Positions 41,732 to 50,680 of a DNA stretch of 64,000 bases are shown one piece after another. Location: assembly GCF_008831085.1 (NCBI RefSeq), contig NZ_WBJY01000001.1:2046001-2110000 (forward strand). Reading direction: 5' to 3'. The translations under genes were made by a program, and so were the position numbers. Under the pieces are notes generated by a model. It had not been told where the DNA came from, searched no databases, and saw only the letters and a program-made list of their open reading frames with translations. Positions within the stretch are counted from its first letter, which is position 1. Each line of letters starts with the position of its first letter. This stretch comes from Pseudoclavibacter endophyticus. GTDB lineage: Bacteria > Actinomycetota > Actinomycetes > Actinomycetales > Microbacteriaceae.

Positions 41732-43531
41732 ATGCGCGCGATCATCCTGATGTTCGACAGCCTCAACCGGCACATGCTCCCCCCGTATGGCGGAGCGGAG
41801 ATCGAGACTCCGAACTTCACGCGACTCGCCGAACGCAGTGTCACGTTCGAGAACTTCTCCATCGGTTCGATGCCGTGCATGCCCGCCCGCCGCGAGATGC
41901 ACACCGGCCGCTACAACTTCCTGCACCGCAGCTGGGGGCCGCTCGAGCCCTTCGATGACTCGATGCCGGAGCTGCTCTCTCGGCGGGGCATCCACACCCA
42001 CCTCGTCTCCGATCACCCGCATTACTGGGAGGACGGCGGGGCGACGTACCACACGAGGTACACGACCTGGGAGGGATTCCGAGGGCAGGAGGGCGACGCG
42101 TGGAAGGCCGTCGTCGGTTCACGCGCGTCGTTCGCGGCGCAACCCGGCCCCGTCGTGCGGGCGCAGGACCGCGTCAACCGGACGTATATGGACTCGGAAG
42201 CCACCCACGTCCAGACGCGAACGGTGGATGCCGGAATCGACTTCCTCGACACCAACGCGGAGGCAGACGAGTGGCTCCTGCAGCTCGAGCTGTTCGATCC
42301 CCACGAGCCGTTCTTCGCCCCGCAGTCATACCGCGACCTGCACGGCCTGCCCCCCACCGAGGACCGCTTCGACTGGCCGACCTACGGTCGTGTCGTCGAG
42401 GACGAGGATCAGGTCGATGAGGCCCGACGCGAGTACGCATCGCTCGTCTCCTTCTGCGATCACTCGCTCGGACGCGTACTCGATGCGATGGACCGTCACG
42501 ACCTCTGGCGCGACACCCTCCTGATCGTGAACACCGACCACGGCTTCCTGCTCGGGGAACGGGGCTGGTGGGCCAAGTCCGTGCAGCCGTGGTTCAACGA
42601 GCTCGCGCATCTCCCGTTCTTCCTGTGGGATCCGCGCCACGGCATGGCGGGACAACGCAGCGACGCGATCGCGCAGACGATCGACCTGGCGCCGACTCTG
42701 CTCGGCTTCTTCGGTCTCGATATCCCCGAGGACATGCAGGGGACGGACCTCGGCTCGGTCATCGCTGCCGAACGAGACCCGCGTGACTCGGCCCTGTGGG
42801 GCATCCACGGCGGTCACGTGAACATCGGCGACGGGCGATTCGTCTACATGCGGGCGCCGGAATCGCGCGAGAACGCCCCGCTGGAGGAGTTCACCCTCAT
42901 GCCGACGCACATGCGACAGCGTTTCAGCGTCTCCGAGCTCGCAGCGTGGGAACCGGCGCCTCCGTTCTCCTTCACGAAGGGCCTGCGGACCATGCGCACG
43001 AACTCCACGTCCGCATGGATGAATGCGTGGGCGCACGGCACGCTCCTGTTCGACCTGCAGGACGACCCGAAGCAGGAGAGCCCGCTGATCGATGACGCCG
43101 TCGAGCGGCGGATGGTCGAACTCCTCATCCAGGCGATGCACGCGAACGATGCGCCGGCGAGCCAGTTCGAACGGCTGGGGCTGCCGGTCGATGGCGAGAT
43201 CCTCGATGCGCACCTGCGCTGCCGCGTCGACGCGGAGCGGGCGGCATCCGCGGCCGAGCCGCTTCCCGCGCTGAGCGCGCTGCGCCACGCGGACGAGCTG
43301 TCGCGCCCGTTGCCCGAGATCGTTGGCAACGCCGCGCTGCGCGACGTGTTGGAAACCGAAGCACCCGACCTCCTGCATACCGAAGTCCTCACCGCGCCGC
43401 GCGGCGCCAGCATCATAGACCTCGCGCGCCGTGCCCACATCCCCGCTGCCGTCGTGCGGCGGATCGATGCCGCGCTCGACGACGCGCTCGACGACGCGCT
43501 CGACGAGAACCTGAACGGAGCCCCGCGATGA
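41732..43531 (+). CDS. Cytoplasmic sulfatase with CMPAR motif
   Basis: 599 residues of the alkaline phosphatase/sulfatase fold, without a signal peptide. The metal ligand D9 is in LMFDSLN, the formylglycine cysteine is C49 in C-M-P-A-R, and NTDHGFLLGERG carries the second metal pair. The motif has Ala instead of the usual Ser after Pro. The C-terminal 110 residues are extra, alanine-rich, and end in an ALDD repeat. Start ATG 41732 after GGGAGGA. It overlaps the second sulfatase gene by ATGA. Confidence 0.93.
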   Translation: MRAIILMFDSLNRHMLPPYGGAEIETPNFTRLAERSVTFENFSIGSMPCMPARREMHTGRYNFLHRSWGPLEPFDDSMPELLSRRGIHTHLVSDHPHYWEDGGATYHTRYTTWEGFRGQEGDAWKAVVGSRASFAAQPGPVVRAQDRVNRTYMDSEATHVQTRTVDAGIDFLDTNAEADEWLLQLELFDPHEPFFAPQSYRDLHGLPPTEDRFDWPTYGRVVEDEDQVDEARREYASLVSFCDHSLGRVLDAMDRHDLWRDTLLIVNTDHGFLLGERGWWAKSVQPWFNELAHLPFFLWDPRHGMAGQRSDAIAQTIDLAPTLLGFFGLDIPEDMQGTDLGSVIAAERDPRDSALWGIHGGHVNIGDGRFVYMRAPESRENAPLEEFTLMPTHMRQRFSVSELAAWEPAPPFSFTKGLRTMRTNSTSAWMNAWAHGTLLFDLQDDPKQESPLIDDAVERRMVELLIQAMHANDAPASQFERLGLPVDGEILDAHLRCRVDAERAASAAEPLPALSALRHADELSRPLPEIVGNAALRDVLETEAPDLLHTEVLTAPRGASIIDLARRAHIPAAVVRRIDAALDDALDDALDENLNGAPR

Positions 43532-45018
43532 GTCGCCCCAACATCGTCTTCATCCTCTCGGACGACCACGCCGCGCACGCCATCTCCGCCTACGGCAGCC
43601 GAGTCAACGCGACGCCGCATCTAGATCGCATCGCACACGAAGGCATGCGGCTCGACGCCGTCTACTGCACGAACTCGATCTGCAGTCCGTCGCGCGCCAG
43701 CATCCTGACGGGGACCTACAGTCACGTCAACGGCGTCTCCTCCATCTGGACCGAGCTCGACTACCGCGTGCCCACGTTCGTGGAGGTGCTCCGCGATGAG
43801 GGATACCGGAACGGGATGTTCGGCAAATGGCATCTGGGCGAGCACGGCGTCTCCCTCCCCCGCGGGTTCGACGAGTGGCGCGTCTTCCCCGGCCAGGGTG
43901 ACTATGTCGATCCGGCGATGATCGACGAGCGCGGATCCGCCGTGGTCCCCGGGTACGCGACCGACATCGTGACCGACCTCGCCATCGACTTCATCGATGA
44001 CACTCCCGCCGACCAGCCGTTCTGCGTCATGGTTCACCACAAAGCCCCGCATCGGCCCTGGGTGCCGGACGAGAAGCATCGCCACCTCTATGCGGATGGC
44101 AGCATTCCCGAGCCCGAGACGTTCTTCGACGACAACGAGGGTCGCAGCCAGGCCGTCCGCGGCGTGCGGATGACGATCGCGGACGACATGGGCGCCGACG
44201 ACCTCAAGGAAGACGTGCCTGCGCACCTGCGGGGTCCGGAGAACCGCGTCGAGCGGATGCGCTGGAAATACCAGATCTACATGCGGGACTACCTGCAGTG
44301 CGTGCAGTCGATCGACGACAACGTCGGCCGGCTCCTCGATCACCTCGACGCCAAGGGGCTCCGCGAGAACACGATCGTCGTCTACACCTCCGACCAGGGC
44401 TTCTTCCTCGGCGATCACGGCTGGTTCGACAAGCGGCTGATGTTCGACCAGTCCCTGCAGATGCCGATGCTCATGCGCTGGCCGGCGGAGATCGAGGCGG
44501 GCACAACGTGCGAGGCGATCATCACCAACGTCGACTTCGCCGCCACCTTCCTCGACGCCTGCGGCGTCGACGCCGCTGAGGCGATGCCCTCCTCGCAGGG
44601 GCGCAGCTTCCGTCCGCTGCTCCGAGGCGAGCGCGTCGAAGACTGGCCCGAGGCCGCGTACTACCGCTACTGGGAACACGATGACCCGTTCCATGCTGCG
44701 CCCGCGCACTACGGCATCCGCACCGCCGACTACAAGCTGATCTATTACTACGGCGCGGGGCTCGGCGTCCCTGGCGCCTCGACGAAGGTGTTCGAACCCG
44801 AATGGGAGCTCTACGACCTTCGAGCCGATCCGGAAGAGATCCGCAATGTCGCCGACGACCCCGCGTATGCCGAGATCAAGGCGGAGCTCGAGCGAGTGCT
44901 AGCGACCTACCAGCAGCGATACGACGACGTGCCGTACACGGGACCCGACACCGTCGCGCCGGTCTGGGGCCCGCATGACCGCGAGCGCGTCGAGCGCGTC
45001 ATGCGGGCCGCACCGTAA
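43528..45018 (+). CDS. Cytoplasmic sulfatase with canonical CSPSR motif
   Basis: 496 residues, family S1. Metal ligands are in LSDDHAAH (residues 10-17), the formylglycine site is C52-S-P-S-R56 followed by ASILTGTYSH, and KWHLGEH, YTSDQGFFLGDHGWFDKR and the C-terminal ELYDLRADPEE complete the pattern. FGE at 32.6-33.6 kb should activate it. The closest functional types are choline- or sugar-sulfatases; the substrate is not determined. Translationally coupled to the preceding sulfatase. Confidence 0.95.
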   Translation: MSRPNIVFILSDDHAAHAISAYGSRVNATPHLDRIAHEGMRLDAVYCTNSICSPSRASILTGTYSHVNGVSSIWTELDYRVPTFVEVLRDEGYRNGMFGKWHLGEHGVSLPRGFDEWRVFPGQGDYVDPAMIDERGSAVVPGYATDIVTDLAIDFIDDTPADQPFCVMVHHKAPHRPWVPDEKHRHLYADGSIPEPETFFDDNEGRSQAVRGVRMTIADDMGADDLKEDVPAHLRGPENRVERMRWKYQIYMRDYLQCVQSIDDNVGRLLDHLDAKGLRENTIVVYTSDQGFFLGDHGWFDKRLMFDQSLQMPMLMRWPAEIEAGTTCEAIITNVDFAATFLDACGVDAAEAMPSSQGRSFRPLLRGERVEDWPEAAYYRYWEHDDPFHAAPAHYGIRTADYKLIYYYGAGLGVPGASTKVFEPEWELYDLRADPEEIRNVADDPAYAEIKAELERVLATYQQRYDDVPYTGPDTVAPVWGPHDRERVERVMRAAP

Positions 45019-45025
45019 CTCGGCG

Positions 45026-45056
45026 GGACGGAAGGTCGAGGTCGAGCCTGCCGTCC
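45026..45056. terminator. Stem-loop between convergent sulfatase and P-type ATPase genes
   Basis: GGACGG at 45026 pairs with CCGTCC at 45051 around a 19-base loop. It follows the sulfatase stop by 8 bp and may terminate the operon, although no T-run is present. Confidence 0.35.
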
Positions 45057-45091
45057 TATTGGCACGGCGGTCGAGGTCGCGGCATCCCGCC

Positions 45092-46948
45092 CTAGCGGCC
45101 GAGCCGACTGGGCGGGCCGCCGAGCGCGCGCAGCGCATAGAGGATCGTCGCGAGATCGACGAGCTCCTGGACGAGGGCACCGACGACGGCCGGGATGACT
45201 CCGGTCATCGCGATGACCATGAGGCCCAGGCTCAACGCGATACCGATCCAGATCGCTGTCAGCGCCACCTGCCGGGTATGACGCCCGATGGCGACCGCCT
45301 CCGCGACCTTCTCAAGGGAATCGACGAGGACGACGACGTCTGCCGCGTCACCGGCCGCCGTCGCTCCCCTCGCTCCCATGGCCACGCCGACGTCGGCCGC
45401 CGCCAGCGCGGGAGCGTCATTGACGCCGTCGCCGACCATCATCATGGGTCGTGGCTGCAGTTGGCCCGCCAGCTGCACCTTCTCGGGCGGGAGGAGCTCG
45501 GCGTGGACGTCGTCGATCCCCACCTGGCGCCCGACGGACTGTGCCGTTGATGCGACGTCTCCGGTGAACATGGCGATGGTGTCGACACCGCGTGATCTGA
45601 GCCACGAGATGACCGATCCCGCCTCAGGCCGAGGGTCGTCGGCGAGCACGAGCACCCCGGCGAATCGGCCGTCAACTGCGACGTACGCGGCAGCTTGACC
45701 GGTGTCGAGCCTCGCGCGGGTGGTATCGGGGGCCACCGACGCGACGAAGGCGGGCTTGCCGACAACGACGGTTCGATCCCCGATGGTCGCCGAAACTCCG
45801 TTTGTCGCGACTTCCCTGGCGTTCTCCGCGGGGAGGAGCGTGAGGCCACGTCCAACGGCGGCGCGACGGATGCTCTCCGCGAGCACGTGGGTCGAGTACT
45901 GCTCCGCGGAAGCAGCCAACCGGAGGAGTTCCTGGGCGTCGAGGTCGCCAGCGGGACGGACGTCGACGAGCTCGGGACGGCCTTGCGTGAGCGTTCCGGT
46001 CTTGTCGAACGCGGCGGACCGCACGCGGGCGATCTGCTCGATGACGGCACCGCCCTTCATGATCACTCCCGCCTTCGCCGATCGCGAGAGTCCTCCGAGA
46101 AAGGCGACGGGCGCGGCAATCAAGAGCGGACACGGTGTCGCGAGCACGAGCACCTCCGCGAACCGCGTCGAATCGCCGGACAGGGCCCACGCCGCGCCAG
46201 CGAGAACGAGCGATACCGCGGTGAAGGGGATCGCGAAGCGATCAGCCAGCCGCACGATCGGTGCGTGGGATGCTTCAGCAGCGTGGACGAGAGCGACGAT
46301 CTGCTGGTACTGGCTATCGGCGCTGCTGCGCACCGCCCGTATCCGCACCGCACGATTCCCGTTGATCGCGCCGGAGAGGACCTCCTGACCGACCACCCGG
46401 GCGACCGGCATGCTCTCGCCGGTCAGCGACGACTCATCGAACGTGCCGGTCTCGGTGACAAGACGGCCATCGACCGGCACGATCTCCGCCGGCCGGACGA
46501 GCAGCGCATCGCCGACGCGGACCTCGTCGACAGGCACGTCGCGCACCTCCTCGGCGGTCGAGTCCGGCGAGTGCAGCAACACGTGCGCGATCCGGGGTGA
46601 GCGGTCGAGCAACGCCGACAGGTCCCGCTTCGCACGCCGACCCGCGAAGTCCTCGAGCGCTTCGCCCCCCGACAGCATCAGGACGATGATGAGCGACGCG
46701 ACATACTCCCCGACGGCGAGGGTTGCGACCATCGCCACAACCGCCAAGATGTCGAGACCGACATGCCCGCGGAGCACATCCCGCACCATGCCGACGAGCG
46801 TCCACGCGACGAAGGCCGCGACGTAGGCGGTGGCAAGCCAACGACCTGCCTCCTCGAGCCCGACGACGTGCAATGTCAGCACGATCGCGAGCGCCACGAC
46901 AGTGGCCACGATCGCGGGGTATCGCCACAGCACGCGCAGTGAGCTCAT
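45092..46948 (-). CDS. P1B-type heavy-metal-translocating ATPase with TPC motif
   Basis: 618 residues. No N-terminal metal-binding domain. The actuator domain has the TGES loop (LTGESMPV, about 175), the metal-site helix carries T271-P-C-P instead of CPC, and the phosphorylation motif is D315KTGTLT. GDGVNDAPAL and the C-terminal helix pair follow. The TPC variant and the lack of a metal-binding domain place it outside the classical CopA/ZntA groups; cobalt, manganese or other metals are possible. No metalloregulator is adjacent. Confidence 0.9.
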   Translation of the reverse strand: MSSLRVLWRYPAIVATVVALAIVLTLHVVGLEEAGRWLATAYVAAFVAWTLVGMVRDVLRGHVGLDILAVVAMVATLAVGEYVASLIIVLMLSGGEALEDFAGRRAKRDLSALLDRSPRIAHVLLHSPDSTAEEVRDVPVDEVRVGDALLVRPAEIVPVDGRLVTETGTFDESSLTGESMPVARVVGQEVLSGAINGNRAVRIRAVRSSADSQYQQIVALVHAAEASHAPIVRLADRFAIPFTAVSLVLAGAAWALSGDSTRFAEVLVLATPCPLLIAAPVAFLGGLSRSAKAGVIMKGGAVIEQIARVRSAAFDKTGTLTQGRPELVDVRPAGDLDAQELLRLAASAEQYSTHVLAESIRRAAVGRGLTLLPAENAREVATNGVSATIGDRTVVVGKPAFVASVAPDTTRARLDTGQAAAYVAVDGRFAGVLVLADDPRPEAGSVISWLRSRGVDTIAMFTGDVASTAQSVGRQVGIDDVHAELLPPEKVQLAGQLQPRPMMMVGDGVNDAPALAAADVGVAMGARGATAAGDAADVVVLVDSLEKVAEAVAIGRHTRQVALTAIWIGIALSLGLMVIAMTGVIPAVVGALVQELVDLATILYALRALGGPPSRLGR

Positions 46949-47045
46949 CCTTCAGTGTGCTGCGAAACGGCTGGGAACGCGTTGCTAGATCCGCGCGAGC
47001 CGCGTACGGGATGAGCATGCGACAGGCGACCGCCGCTGCATCGAG

Positions 47046-47735
47046 TCACTGAGCCGAGGGAGCGGCGGTCGGGGAGATTCCGCCGGGGCTGATGAGGCCC
47101 GATTCGTAGCTGAGGATTACCAGTTGCGAACGGTCGCGTGCGCAGAGCTTCGACAGGAGCCGGCTGACGTAGGTGCGTGCAGTGGCAGGGCTGATGTGGA
47201 GACTGGCGCCGATCTCGTCGTTCGATTCGCCCTTGCCGATCCGAGTGAGGACTTCGCGTTCGCGGTCGGTGAGCGCATCGAGAAGCGCCGGACGAGTGCG
47301 GATGGTCGGACGTCCCGCCAGCGTGCCCAGGACCTTTCGCGTGATCGCCGGCGAGAGGAGGGCGTCGCCAGACGCGACGGTGCGGACCGCCCTTCGCAGC
47401 TCGGCGGGGGCGATGTCTTTGAGGAGGTAGCCGGCGGATCCCGCTCGTATCGCCGCCAGCACGTTCTCGTCCTCGTCGAACGTGGTCAGAACGACGACGC
47501 GGACGTTCGCGAGTGATCGGTCGGCCACAATCGCCCGGGTCGCGGCGATACCGTCCATCTGCGGCATGCGGATGTCCATGAGGACGACATCCGGCTTGTG
47601 CTGGCGTACCGCACTGATCCCGGCAATTCCATTGTCGGCTTCTGCGACGACTTCGATGTCGCCGTCGTGTTCGGCGAGGGTGCGCAAGCCTGTTCGGACG
47701 AGTTCCTGGTCGTCGACCAGCACGAGACGGATCAT
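47046..47735 (-). CDS. NarL/LuxR-type response regulator
   Basis: 229 residues. Receiver with D8-D9, phospho-acceptor D54 in VVLMDIRMPQMDG, LTTFDEDENV and LLKDIAPAELRR. The HTH domain has LTDREREVLTRIGKGESNDE and SPATARTYVSRLL. It starts at ATG 47735 within the end of the kinase gene (ATGA overlap) and is its cognate regulator. The membrane protein genes at 49.1 kb are plausible targets. Confidence 0.94.
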   Translation of the reverse strand: MIRLVLVDDQELVRTGLRTLAEHDGDIEVVAEADNGIAGISAVRQHKPDVVLMDIRMPQMDGIAATRAIVADRSLANVRVVVLTTFDEDENVLAAIRAGSAGYLLKDIAPAELRRAVRTVASGDALLSPAITRKVLGTLAGRPTIRTRPALLDALTDREREVLTRIGKGESNDEIGASLHISPATARTYVSRLLSKLCARDRSQLVILSYESGLISPGGISPTAAPSAQ

Positions 47736-48937
47736 GGCAGGCTCGCGGGGATGGTGGCTTCGACGGCGAACCCGGCGCCCGGGAAGGACCGGGTGGTCAA
47801 TGTTCCGCCGAGCAGTCTGACTCGTTCGCTCATGCCAGCCATTCCATACCCGCCCGTCGCGCCGTCATCGCTCGCCGTTCCCCGCCCGTTGTCGATGACG
47901 CTGATGTGGACACGGCCGTCATGGATGCCGACCTTCACCTGCGCATGCGTCGCGCCGGCGTGACGGATGACGTTGGTGATCGACTCTTGGACCACGCGGT
48001 AGGCCGCCGCGTCGACCGGGGCGGACAAGTCTAAGGGGATCGCGGTGATGTCGGTCGTGACCTCGACGCCGGCGGCTCGCGCGGCGTCCACGAGCTCTTG
48101 CACGGCCGACAAGGATTGGATGCTCCGTGTCTCGTCACGATCGGAGGTCGAACGCAGGATGCGCACCATCGAGCGCAGCTCTCGGAGCGATCGTGTGCTG
48201 GCTGACCGGATGCGTCCGAGGGCGTCACTGACCGCGCGGTCGTCCTGTCCGACTGCTTCGGCTCCGACTCCGGCTTGGAGGGAGATGACCGACATGGTGT
48301 GACCGATCGTGTCGTGCAGCTCCCGGGAGATGCGCTCGCGTTCGCTCTGCATTCGTAGCTCCGCTTCACGCTCGAGTTGCGCTTCGGTCAACCGAGCGAT
48401 CTCGGCCTGCTGGGCCGCCCGAAGGCGGCGGGATCGAACGCTGTATCCCAGTGCGATCGCCGCGGCGAACAGTGCGGTGTTGGAGACCGACTCGTAGCCG
48501 AGAAGGAACCCGATTGCCTCCCCGCCGTCGTAAACCCGGAAGAACAGGGAGACGCCGAACACGACGAACGCTGCCCCCGTCGACCACAGCATCAGTCCGG
48601 CTTCCGCTGCAGAGAACAAGGCCGGCAGGACCGGAACGGCGACGCCGATCGGTGGATAGTCGAGGGTGTAGTAGGCGAACATCCCGAGCACGCTGAGTAC
48701 GAGCACCGTCCGCGGCGTCCTCCGGCGCAGAAGCATCAGCGCGCCGAAGCCGGCCGCGAACAGGTAGGCGATGACATCCGGCGGCTTGGCGCCACCCGAA
48801 CCCGTGGCGACGAGGAGGGCGAGCGCGAGCGCGACAGCCGTTCCCAGCAGCGCGTCGATGACCCACGGCGCCGCGTACCCGGCACGGCGACCATCGCCCC
48901 CCGGTCCACGCAAAGGCGCCGAAGATCGTTCAGCCAT
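47732..48937 (-). CDS. Sensor histidine kinase, HisKA_3 family
   Basis: 401 residues. About six helices between residues 25 and 165 form the membrane sensor. The dimerisation/phosphorylation box is ERERISRELHDTIGHTMSV with H208, followed by a HATPase_c domain (NVIRHAGATHAQVKV, IDNGRGTA, GYGMAGMSERV). It resembles DesK/LiaS-like kinases. It is divergent from a group of small membrane proteins at 49.1-50.2 kb, a common arrangement for envelope-sensing systems. Confidence 0.94.
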   Translation of the reverse strand: MAERSSAPLRGPGGDGRRAGYAAPWVIDALLGTAVALALALLVATGSGGAKPPDVIAYLFAAGFGALMLLRRRTPRTVLVLSVLGMFAYYTLDYPPIGVAVPVLPALFSAAEAGLMLWSTGAAFVVFGVSLFFRVYDGGEAIGFLLGYESVSNTALFAAAIALGYSVRSRRLRAAQQAEIARLTEAQLEREAELRMQSERERISRELHDTIGHTMSVISLQAGVGAEAVGQDDRAVSDALGRIRSASTRSLRELRSMVRILRSTSDRDETRSIQSLSAVQELVDAARAAGVEVTTDITAIPLDLSAPVDAAAYRVVQESITNVIRHAGATHAQVKVGIHDGRVHISVIDNGRGTASDDGATGGYGMAGMSERVRLLGGTLTTRSFPGAGFAVEATIPASLP

Positions 48938-49091
48938 GCGACAAGGTTAAGAGCGGCCAGGGCACTCCGTCATGAGCCTCCAGGCGATGCCCGGTGTCGC
49001 TTCTCGACGTCGAAAAGACGAGACAGCGGGCGACACGTGTCGAGAGCGGAGGCCGATGTGAGGAAACAACCGCGTTTCTAGCGTGGTTGGC

Positions 49092-49514
49092 ATGAACAGA
49101 ATCAGGTCCCTGCAATGGCCCCTTATCCTCGGCCTCGGAGCGCTCGCGCTGGTCAGGCCGCTCGTGAGCATCATTGAGCATCAGCTCGATGTCACTGGTC
49201 CGCCCGCGGTCCCGGTCATCATCACCCTCATCATCTCGGCGATCTGGATCGTGGTCATCGGTCTGAGCAAGTGTGCTCAGCCCGTGCTGACTCTGCTGTT
49301 CACCGGGCTCACCTACGCGGTGCTCTCCATCATCCTCAGTGGCATCCTCTCCCCGATTCTCACCGGGGAACTCCAAGGCCCGCTCGCCATGCCCATCGCG
49401 ATCATCCCGGTCCTGCTGATCAACGCCATCTGGGGCCTTGCCGCCGGCGGACTGGCGCTCCTGCTCCAGCGCCTGCGAGGTGTCCGGCCCCGCGATGCCG
49501 TCGAGTCGCGCTAA
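49092..49514 (+). CDS. Membrane protein with four helices, unknown
   Basis: 140 residues: helices near 10-30, 42-65, 70-92 and 103-130, with a short polar C-terminus. Start ATG 49092 (a GTG nine bases earlier is possible; neither has a good ribosome site). It is divergent from a histidine kinase and first in a run of three closely spaced genes. No motif points to a function; a regulated envelope or sensor-partner protein is likely. Confidence 0.75.
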   Translation: MNRIRSLQWPLILGLGALALVRPLVSIIEHQLDVTGPPAVPVIITLIISAIWIVVIGLSKCAQPVLTLLFTGLTYAVLSIILSGILSPILTGELQGPLAMPIAIIPVLLINAIWGLAAGGLALLLQRLRGVRPRDAVESR

Positions 49515-49535
49515 CCGCGTTTCGGAAGGAAGGTC

Positions 49536-49997
49536 ATGACCTATTCGCCCCCTGGCTCCCGTGATCCCGATGAGGCACGAACCGACGCCGCCATACGGGA
49601 TCTGAAGGTCCGCGGCCACTGGCCGCAGGCGTCGAACCCCCAACCGTCCGCCGAGCACACGCGACCCCCTGCCCACTGGCCGCCGGTGGAAACGGCCACG
49701 CCGCACCGGACCGATCGGCCGTCCTACCCGCCCGCGTCCATGACGCCCCCGCCGCGACCGAGGAGCACGTGGCGGTCGATCGGCTCCGGCGCCCTCGGTC
49801 TCGTCGGTGGTGTGCTGCTCGCGCTCATCGTCCAGGACGTCCTGGCAACCGCATTTCTCCGCGACGGGACCATCCCACTTGCCCTCGGCGTCGTCCTCGG
49901 CTTCCTCGTGCCCGCCTTCGGAGCGCTCGGCGTGCTCACCGCCATCCTCATCGACAACCGGAACGCGAAGCGTCGGTCGAAGACGTCCGGGCGATGA
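49536..49997 (+). CDS. Two-helix membrane protein with proline-rich N-terminus
   Basis: 153 residues. The first 80 are proline-, arginine- and threonine-rich (PPAHWPPVE, SMTPPPRPRSTW), followed by helices near 82-105 and 113-137 and a basic tail. Such proteins often sit in the membrane with a disordered cytoplasmic N-terminus. ATG 49536 follows GGAAGGA. It overlaps the truncated Tat-type gene by ATGA. Confidence 0.75.
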   Translation: MTYSPPGSRDPDEARTDAAIRDLKVRGHWPQASNPQPSAEHTRPPAHWPPVETATPHRTDRPSYPPASMTPPPRPRSTWRSIGSGALGLVGGVLLALIVQDVLATAFLRDGTIPLALGVVLGFLVPAFGALGVLTAILIDNRNAKRRSKTSGR

Positions 49998-50215
49998 GCG
50001 ATCCGCGTCGTCACGAGTTGTCGCGCCGCACGGTGCTGCAGATCGGCGGCGTTTCGCGAGAGAGACGGCACAGCGATCAGACGTGCGACCGACATGACCG
50101 CATCGCCACAGGAGGGTCAGCGGCCAGGTCGCACCGGCAGTTGTCAGCCATTCCCCTCGCGGACATCTGTGCCGTTCTCGGCAAACGCCTTGAAGTCCTG
50201 CATGTGCTCTCGTGA
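49994..50215 (+). pseudogene. Truncated gene with Tat signal start
   Basis: The first 20 codons read MSDPRRHELSRRTVLQIGGV, a twin-arginine signal start with the SRRTVLQ box, translationally coupled (ATGA) to the preceding membrane gene. After that the frame continues with low-quality, arginine-rich sequence to a stop at 50215 and overlaps the convergent SRPBCC gene. The secreted body of the protein appears to have been deleted. Confidence 0.6.
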
Positions 50216-50632
50216 ATGCTTGATGAAGATACCGCGCAGGAACGGAGCCGCCAATCGCATTGGGCCGTTGAACCGGTATTCGTTCTCGCTCACCCAAAGT
50301 GTGCTCTCAGGACCGGCCTCAGACAGATGCTCGCGAGCGGCATTCCACATGCCCTCTGCGACGATCTCACGCTCGAAATGGATGGCGCGTTCCGAGGGGA
50401 CATCGTGCAGGTTCGCCGGTTCTCGACGGGTGATGGTCTCGGTGCACTCCATGGTCTTCTGACCCGATTGGAAGACCACCTTCGACTCGGTACCGACGTG
50501 GCCGTCCACGCCGCGTAACGGCTCGTGCGATATCAGGCCTCGTAGCCACTTCGGTCGGTGCGCAGGGTCTTCGAGGAGTTGAATGACGCGCTTTCGTGGC
50601 AGTGCGATGTCCATCGAGATGGAGTACTTCAT
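50144..50632 (-). CDS. SRPBCC-family (polyketide cyclase/dehydrase-like) protein
   Basis: 162 residues of helix-grip fold: YSISMDIALPRKRVIQLLEDP at the start, KWLRGLISHEPL, then strands SKVVFQSG and TETITRREPAN, and the C-terminal helix RGIFIKHSREHMQDFKAF. ATG 50632. Likely binds a lipid-like ligand. It is one of three SRPBCC genes in the window but not coupled to an ArsR gene. Confidence 0.85.
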   Translation of the reverse strand: MKYSISMDIALPRKRVIQLLEDPAHRPKWLRGLISHEPLRGVDGHVGTESKVVFQSGQKTMECTETITRREPANLHDVPSERAIHFEREIVAEGMWNAAREHLSEAGPESTLWVSENEYRFNGPMRLAAPFLRGIFIKHSREHMQDFKAFAENGTDVREGNG

Positions 50633-50680
50633 GGCGGAACCCTCCGGGTGCTTCGGCCCATGGCGACGTGCGGGGATTGG

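Noticed and set aside
43475..43512. CTCGACGACGCG repeats as a mobile-element end
   Set aside because: They are in-frame codons for the ALDD tail of the sulfatase.
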